Shown here piece after piece: positions 59,757-64,000 of a DNA stretch of 64,000 bases. The first letter of the stretch is position 1. The number at the start of each line of letters is the position of its first letter. A model generated the notes under the pieces. That model had not been told where the DNA came from and did no database searches. It worked only from the letters and a program-made list of their open reading frames with translations. The translations under genes were made by a program, and so were the position numbers. Origin of the DNA: Burkholderiales bacterium (GTDB lineage: Bacteria; Pseudomonadota; Gammaproteobacteria; Burkholderiales; Usitatibacteraceae); contig JAHCAK010000014.1 in assembly GCA_019634955.1 (NCBI GenBank), forward strand, positions 1-64,000. Reading direction: 5' to 3'.

Positions 59757-60938
59757 CTAGAACATGCGCAGCCGGACCTGGGACTGCGGGCCGCCCTGGC
59801 CGGCGAGGTCGCGCGTCACGAGGCGGTCGCCTTCCTTCACGTCGCCGCCCGTGACCTCCGTCCACGAGGCGTCGGATACGCCCACCTGGATGGGCACGGC
59901 CGCGAGCTTGCCGTCGACGAGCTTGTACACCCGCTGGCCGGCGTCGCGGCGCCCGGCGCCCGCGCCGCCGCCTTTCGCCGCCGCATTCGCGCCGGCCTGC
60001 CCCGCCTCGGCCGGCGGCCGGAAGCGCAGCGCCGCATTGGGCACGCGCAGCACGCCGTCGCGGCGATTGGCGGTCACCTGCACGAAGGCGGTCATGCCCG
60101 GCTTGAGCCGGCCGTCGGGATTGTCGGCCGAGACGATGACCGTGTAGCTCACGACGTTCGACTGGATCGTGGGGTTGAGGCGCACCTGCCTCACCTCCCC
60201 GTGGAAGAACTGCCCCGGGAACGCGTCCACGCGGAAGCGCGCCTGCAGGCCCTCGCGGATCCCGCCGATGTCGGCTTCCGCGATGCTCGTCTCGATCTGC
60301 ATCCGCGACAGGTCGCGCGCGATCTGGAAGAGCGTGGGCGTGTTGAAGCTCGCGGCGACCGTCTGGCCCAGCTCGACATTGCGCGCGACCACCACGCCCG
60401 AGATGGGCGAGCGGATGATCGTGTAGCGCAGGTTCGTCCTGTCGCGGGCCACCTGGGCGCGCACCAGTTCGACCTGGGCCTGCGCGGCGTCCAGCTCCTT
60501 CACGGCCGTGTCGAGCTCGGCCTGGGAGATGAAGCCCTTGCCCACGAGCGAGCGCGTGCGGGCCTCCTTCGTCTGCGCGAGGCGTAGCGCCGCCTGGGCG
60601 GCGTTGAGGTTGGCCTCGCTCTGCGCGAGCGCGGCGTTGAACAGCGCGGGGTCGAGCTCCGCGAGGAGCTGGCCTTCCTTCACCTCGCTGTTGAAGTCGG
60701 CGTGCAGGCGGACGATCGAGCCGGAGACCTGCGTGCCCACGTTGACGGAGGTCACGGGGTTCACTGTCCCGTTGGCCGAGACGACCTGAACGACGTCGCC
60801 GCGGTCGACGGCCTCGAGCCGCCAGCGCTCGGCAGGCGCGGCGCCGGGCTGGGAGCGCCACCACGCGTAGCCGCCGGCGGTGGCGACGACGACCAGGAGG
60901 GGAACGAGAAGGCGGGGTCGCAGGAGGCGGCGAATCAT
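59757..60938 (-). CDS. MacA-like periplasmic adaptor (membrane fusion) protein
   Basis: 393 residues. An N-terminal membrane anchor (about 8-27) is followed by a lipoyl-like half (VVQVVSANGTVNPVTSVNVG), then an alpha-hairpin (about 100-175, LAQSEANLNAAQAALRLAQT), then the second lipoyl half (IRSPISGVVVARNVELGQTV) and beta-barrel domains. A Gly/Ala-rich insert sits near 315-335. It links the ABC permease to an outer-membrane channel or funnels periplasmic substrates to it. It is the first gene of adaptor-ATPase-permease on the minus strand; about 90 bp separate it from soxA. Confidence 0.93.
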   Translation of the reverse strand: MIRRLLRPRLLVPLLVVVATAGGYAWWRSQPGAAPAERWRLEAVDRGDVVQVVSANGTVNPVTSVNVGTQVSGSIVRLHADFNSEVKEGQLLAELDPALFNAALAQSEANLNAAQAALRLAQTKEARTRSLVGKGFISQAELDTAVKELDAAQAQVELVRAQVARDRTNLRYTIIRSPISGVVVARNVELGQTVAASFNTPTLFQIARDLSRMQIETSIAEADIGGIREGLQARFRVDAFPGQFFHGEVRQVRLNPTIQSNVVSYTVIVSADNPDGRLKPGMTAFVQVTANRRDGVLRVPNAALRFRPPAEAGQAGANAAAKGGGAGAGRRDAGQRVYKLVDGKLAAVPIQVGVSDASWTEVTGGDVKEGDRLVTRDLAGQGGPQSQVRLRMF

Positions 60939-61027
60939 GGGGTCGACGAGAGTGGTGCATCCTCATTTTAGAGGAGACCCCCGCCCCGTGGTGCCCGCCC
61001 CTTACCAATCGTTACATGTCGGCCGCC

Positions 61028-61867
61028 TCAGGGCGGCGGGCGCCAGGCGTTGGCGCGGACCGCGAGGCCGTTTGACAGGTAGGCGAGGAAGAACTCGAGG
61101 TGCGTGATCTCGTCGGAGCCGGCCGGGAAGGGCGCGGCGCCCATGCGACCGAGGCACTCGCGGATGCGCACCTGCAGCGATGCGGGCCGCCCGTCGCGGA
61201 AGTGCGGCCACTGCACGGCCGCGCCGATGGGCGAGGGGATGGCGGCGTCCCCGTAGATCCGCCCGGAGTGGTTCACGTGGCAGGTGGCGCAGGCGAGGTT
61301 GCGCTGGCCCATGCGGGTGAAGTAGAGGCGCCGGCCTTCCTCGAAGCGGTCCCGGGCGGCGGCAGTCGTCGCGCGCACGGCCACCTTGCGCCCCTCCGCG
61401 AGCGAGCGCACGTAGGCGAGTACCGCCCCCATGGTCCCCGGATCGTCGGCCTCCATCAGCGGCTGGCCGTGCGTCTTCAGGCACTGGTTGATGGCCGTCT
61501 CCAGGCTCACCAGCCGCTTCACGCGCGGGTCGTACTGCGGGTACGCCGCCGCGATCCCGCGCCCGCCGTTCGGGAAGCAACCGGCGAGAGAGCGCCCGTT
61601 CGCGAACTTGCGCGTCCAGAGCCGCTTTCCCGCCTCGACGGCGTCGGCGGCGCCGGGCGCGGGGCGGTTGCGCGAGGCTTCCTCGGCGCGCGCGGGATCG
61701 AACGCCGCGGAGCCGGCGGCGAGATCTTGCGGCGAGGCGGCGGGGTGGCGCTCGCGCTCGCGGGCGAGCAGTTCGCTTCTCACCGCCTCGGGATCGGCGG
61801 CGGACGCAAAAGGCGCGGCGAGGGCGAGCAGCCAGGCGGCCGCGAGGCGGCGGTCAGGGCAGCGCAT
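61028..61867 (-). CDS. soxA: sulfur oxidation c-type cytochrome SoxA
   Basis: 279 residues with a signal peptide (about 1-24, cleavage likely after ASA). It is part of SoxAX, which attaches thiosulfate to the carrier protein SoxY in the periplasm. One haem motif, CATCH, is visible (QRNLACATCHVNHSG). The N-terminal haem domain keeps single Cys (GCFPNGG and INQC) but no CxxCH, as in mono-haem-type SoxA variants. The C-terminal active-site Cys is in RIRECLGRMG, before the typical GSDEITHLEFFLAYLSNGL-like end. The start is inside soxX by 14 bases, so the pair is coupled. soxYZ and soxB are not in the window. Confidence 0.92.
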   Translation of the reverse strand: MRCPDRRLAAAWLLALAAPFASAADPEAVRSELLARERERHPAASPQDLAAGSAAFDPARAEEASRNRPAPGAADAVEAGKRLWTRKFANGRSLAGCFPNGGRGIAAAYPQYDPRVKRLVSLETAINQCLKTHGQPLMEADDPGTMGAVLAYVRSLAEGRKVAVRATTAAARDRFEEGRRLYFTRMGQRNLACATCHVNHSGRIYGDAAIPSPIGAAVQWPHFRDGRPASLQVRIRECLGRMGAAPFPAGSDEITHLEFFLAYLSNGLAVRANAWRPPP

Positions 61868-62198
61868 GAAGGTAGTCGATGATCCGCCCGATCTCGGCCG
61901 GCTCGAGGATGCGATGCCGGCCGAAGGGCGGCATGACGGTGTCGGGATTGGTCCGCATGGGGTCGTCCAGCAGGTCGCGAAGCCGCGCGCGGTCCCACCC
62001 CGCGAGGCGCGCCGCGTCGAGGCGCGGGCCCACGTTCGCGCGCACGGCGGGGCCGGCGCCCTCGGGAACCTGGTGGCAGGCGATGCAGTTTCCCTTGGCG
62101 GGGTCGGTGAAGAGCGCGAGGCCGTTCGCGGCCTGGCCCGAGGCGGCCGCCGCGGCAAGTGCCGCGGTGGCGGCGAGGAACGGGAAGGCGCGCCGCAT
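61854..62198 (-). CDS. soxX: sulfur oxidation c-type cytochrome SoxX
   Basis: 114-residue exported mono-haem cytochrome (signal peptide about 1-23). The haem c motif is CIACH ([12 protein letters not shown], near residue 38) and the likely Met axial ligand is in [34 protein letters not shown] is typical of SoxX. Start and stop positions interlock with the neighbours: its ATG overlaps the protease stop (TGATG), and its end overlaps soxA. The frame is open upstream only as a shadow of the protease gene. Confidence 0.93.
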   Translation of the reverse strand: MRRAFPFLAATAALAAAAASGQAANGLALFTDPAKGNCIACHQVPEGAGPAVRANVGPRLDAARLAGWDRARLRDLLDDPMRTNPDTVMPPFGRHRILEPAEIGRIIDYLHALP

Positions 62199-63658
62199 CA
62201 GGAGAGCTTCAGCGCCTTCTCGGCGTCGCGTTCGATCGCGAGCTGCGAGCGCAATTCGCGCAGGCGGGCCTCGGCGATGGACTGCTCGTAGTAGTCGGCG
62301 TCGCGGATCTTGGTGGCGAGCTCGAGCTGGTCGACCGCCGCCGCGAGGTTGCCGCGCCGGTAGTAGGCCTCGGCCTGCGCGCGGTGCTGCGCCAGCCGCT
62401 TGCCGGTGGCGGCGAAGGCGCGCGAAAGCAGCTCGTGAAGGCGTGCGTCCTCGGGGGTGGCGCGGGCCTTCTCCTCCAGCAGCGCGATCGCCTCGGCGTT
62501 CCGTCCGGCGTCGAGCAGCAGCTGCGCGAGGCCGTGGACGAGCCCGCGGTGGCGCGGATGGGCCTTCAGCGCCTCGCGGCAGGTGGCGATCGCGGCGTCC
62601 GGGCGACCCTGGTCCGCCTGCAGCTGCGCGGCCAGCCACTCGAACGCGGGGTGCCCCTCGCCGCCGCGGATGGTCGCGAGCTCCTTCTCGGCGTCGGCGA
62701 AGTCGCGCGTGCGGCGAAGCGCGAGCGCGAGCCCGTAGACGTCCTCGCGCGGCCGCACGACGGTGCGGTCGGCGAGTTGCGCGCGGAACCACGCCACCTG
62801 GTCGTTGGCGCTTCCCGAGGCGGCGCGCAGCTTCGCCCGCGCCAGGCGGTACTCGAAGCTGTCGGGAACGAGGCGCGGGGCCATCGCCTCCACGCGCCCC
62901 TGCATGTCCGCGATGCGCTCGACCGTCAGCGGGTGGGTGCGAAGGTACGACGGGGCGCTCTTGAACTCGTTGAGGCGGTTGGCGCGCTGCATGCGCTCGA
63001 AGAAGCTCACCATGCCGCGCGGGTCGTAGCCGGCGCGCTCGAGCAGGGTGAGGCCGACGCGGTCGCTCTCGCGCTCGTGCTCGCGGGTGTAGTCGAGCTG
63101 GCCCTGCATCATGATGGCGCTGGCGCCCACCATGGCCGCCTCGGTGACCTGGCTGCTCTGCGAGCTGCTGCCGCGCGAGGCGAGGATCGCGAGCGCCAGC
63201 GCGGCGAGCGAGGCGAGCTGGTACTTCCCCTGCCCCTGGTAGAGGCGCGACTGGTGACGCTGCAGGATGTGCGCGATCTCGTGTGCCATCACGCCGGCGA
63301 GCTCCGACTCGTTGCGGGTGAGCAGGATGAGGCCCGTGTGCATCCCGATGTGCCCGCCGATGAGCGCGAAGGCGTTCACGGCGTCGTCCTGCACGACGAA
63401 GAACTCGATGGGCCGGCGCGGGGGATCGGCGGCGCCGAGCAGGCGGTTGCCCAGGGACTTCACGTAATCGGCGATGTCCGGGTCGTCCACGAAGGCCGGA
63501 TCGATGCGCACCTCCCGCATCACGCGGTTGCCGATGGTGCGCTCCTGCTTGTCGGACAGCACCGCGTCGGAGGCGTCGCCCAGGTCGGGCAGGCCCTGCG
63601 CCTGCGCGGGCAGCAGCGCGGCACAGACGGCCAGGGCGACGAGGCGGCGGATCAGCAT
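62198..63658 (-). CDS. bepA: periplasmic M48 metalloprotease with TPR domain (BepA-like)
   Basis: 486 residues with a signal peptide (about 1-21, cleavage likely after AQA). The zinc motif is HEIAH in [13 protein letters not shown] (near residue 134), and the third ligand is in [14 protein letters not shown]. From about 300 the protein is a TPR superhelix ([20 protein letters not shown] and onward). BepA degrades or helps assemble outer-membrane proteins such as LptD in E. coli. It is the first gene of an overlapping minus-strand unit with soxX and soxA, an unusual pairing. It is divergent from moaC across 99 bp. Confidence 0.9.
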   Translation of the reverse strand: MLIRRLVALAVCAALLPAQAQGLPDLGDASDAVLSDKQERTIGNRVMREVRIDPAFVDDPDIADYVKSLGNRLLGAADPPRRPIEFFVVQDDAVNAFALIGGHIGMHTGLILLTRNESELAGVMAHEIAHILQRHQSRLYQGQGKYQLASLAALALAILASRGSSSQSSQVTEAAMVGASAIMMQGQLDYTREHERESDRVGLTLLERAGYDPRGMVSFFERMQRANRLNEFKSAPSYLRTHPLTVERIADMQGRVEAMAPRLVPDSFEYRLARAKLRAASGSANDQVAWFRAQLADRTVVRPREDVYGLALALRRTRDFADAEKELATIRGGEGHPAFEWLAAQLQADQGRPDAAIATCREALKAHPRHRGLVHGLAQLLLDAGRNAEAIALLEEKARATPEDARLHELLSRAFAATGKRLAQHRAQAEAYYRRGNLAAAVDQLELATKIRDADYYEQSIAEARLRELRSQLAIERDAEKALKLS

Positions 63659-63757
63659 GCGCGGCAAGTGGATGGCCCGGAGCGGGGGCGCGTGAAATCG
63701 TGGATACTTGGGACACGCGGCGGCGCCAATGGTTCGCCGCGCCGGAGCCCCCTGATT

Positions 63758-64000
63758 ATGAACGAAAAGCTCACCCATTTCGACGCGGGCGGCCAGGCCT
63801 GGATGGTCGACGTCGGCGGCAAGGACGAGACGGCCCGCCGGGCCGTCGCCGCAGGCGCCATCCGCATGAAGCCGGAGACGCTCGCGATCGTTCGCGCCGG
63901 CACCGCGAGGAAGGGCGACGTCCTCGGGATCGCGCGCATCGCCGCCATCCAGGCGGCGAAGCGCACCTGGGAGTTGATCCCGCTCTGCCACCCCATCGCG
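63758..64000 (+). CDS. moaC: cyclic pyranopterin monophosphate synthase MoaC (3' end outside window)
   Basis: First 81 codons of moaC, open to the window end. [20 protein letters not shown] is the family N-terminus. [13 protein letters not shown] (residues 68-80) contains the conserved LCHP active-site segment. It converts the GTP-derived 3',8-cyclo intermediate to cPMP in molybdenum cofactor synthesis. The catalytic Lys and Asp region lies beyond the window. A GATACT at 63703-63708 is a possible -10. The gene is cut by the end of the window and is not itself truncated. Confidence 0.95.
   Translation, partial: MNEKLTHFDAGGQAWMVDVGGKDETARRAVAAGAIRMKPETLAIVRAGTARKGDVLGIARIAAIQAAKRTWELIPLCHPIA

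Overview
This is one contiguous, very GC-rich chromosomal window with closely packed genes. The gene content points to a betaproteobacterium. The pyruvate dehydrogenase operon has a lipoyl domain fused to LpdA. There are Bug/TctC-type tripartite tricarboxylate transporter genes, a metG / apbC / dcd run, a ugpBAEC operon, and the pncC-recA-recX-alaS order shared with gammaproteobacteria. The genus cannot be named from the sequence alone. No tRNA, rRNA, insertion sequence, prophage or CRISPR array is visible. The first gene (dnaE) and the last (moaC) run off the ends of the window.

Layout. 1-6.9 kb holds housekeeping genes: dnaE, acylphosphatase, a GGQ release-factor-like protein, metG, apbC and dcd. 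7-12 kb is a forward run headed by a type III ornithine/lysine decarboxylase with a candidate overlapping leader peptide. It continues with a thioesterase, DUF proteins, a PLP ammonia-lyase and a PlsC-like acyltransferase. 12.0-12.3 kb is a gap with a candidate sigma-54-driven small RNA. 12.3-17.4 kb has an orphan Bug protein, an AmpE/CbiB-like membrane protein and tctCBA. 17.5-19.9 kb is the overlapping AmmeMemoRadiSam trio (MEMO, AMMECR1, radical SAM). 20-25.5 kb holds rsgA, phhB, an M48 protease, orn, glpK and an unrecognised gene. 25.7-31.2 kb is ugpBAEC, translationally coupled to a GNAT gene and pncC. 31.2-36.2 kb is lexA-recA-recX-alaS, with two GAAC-N4-GTTC operators before lexA. 36.2-40.1 kb has DUF3422, Nudix, GAF and TPR-glycosyltransferase genes. 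40.1-45.9 kb is the aceE-aceF-lpdA operon on the minus strand. 46-57.8 kb is a signalling and pilus block: PP2C phosphatase, FHA protein, metallo-beta-lactamase-fold phosphodiesterase-like protein, GAF-PilB/GspE ATPase, GAF-HD-GYP protein, fused transporter/spermidine-synthase protein, sigma-54 pilin and TfpX-like accessory protein. 57.8-63.7 kb, on the minus strand, has a MacAB-like efflux system and a bepA-soxX-soxA operon. moaC starts at 63.76 kb.

How the genes work together. glpK and ugpBAEC suggest glycerol and glycerol-3-phosphate uptake and use. tctCBA and the extra Bug protein suggest carboxylate scavenging. aceEF-lpdA feeds the TCA cycle, and soxXA suggests thiosulfate or sulfur oxidation. 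The 46-57 kb block combines phosphoprotein reading (PP2C, FHA) and cyclic-nucleotide-type signalling (GAF, HD-GYP, phosphodiesterase-like) with a pilus-type assembly ATPase and a RpoN-controlled pilin. It is the strongest candidate here for an incompletely described system.

Caution on sequence quality. Two conserved genes, aceF and the pilB-like gene, carry frameshifts. In aceF these fit two single-base losses in C runs, which looks more like consensus error than gene death.
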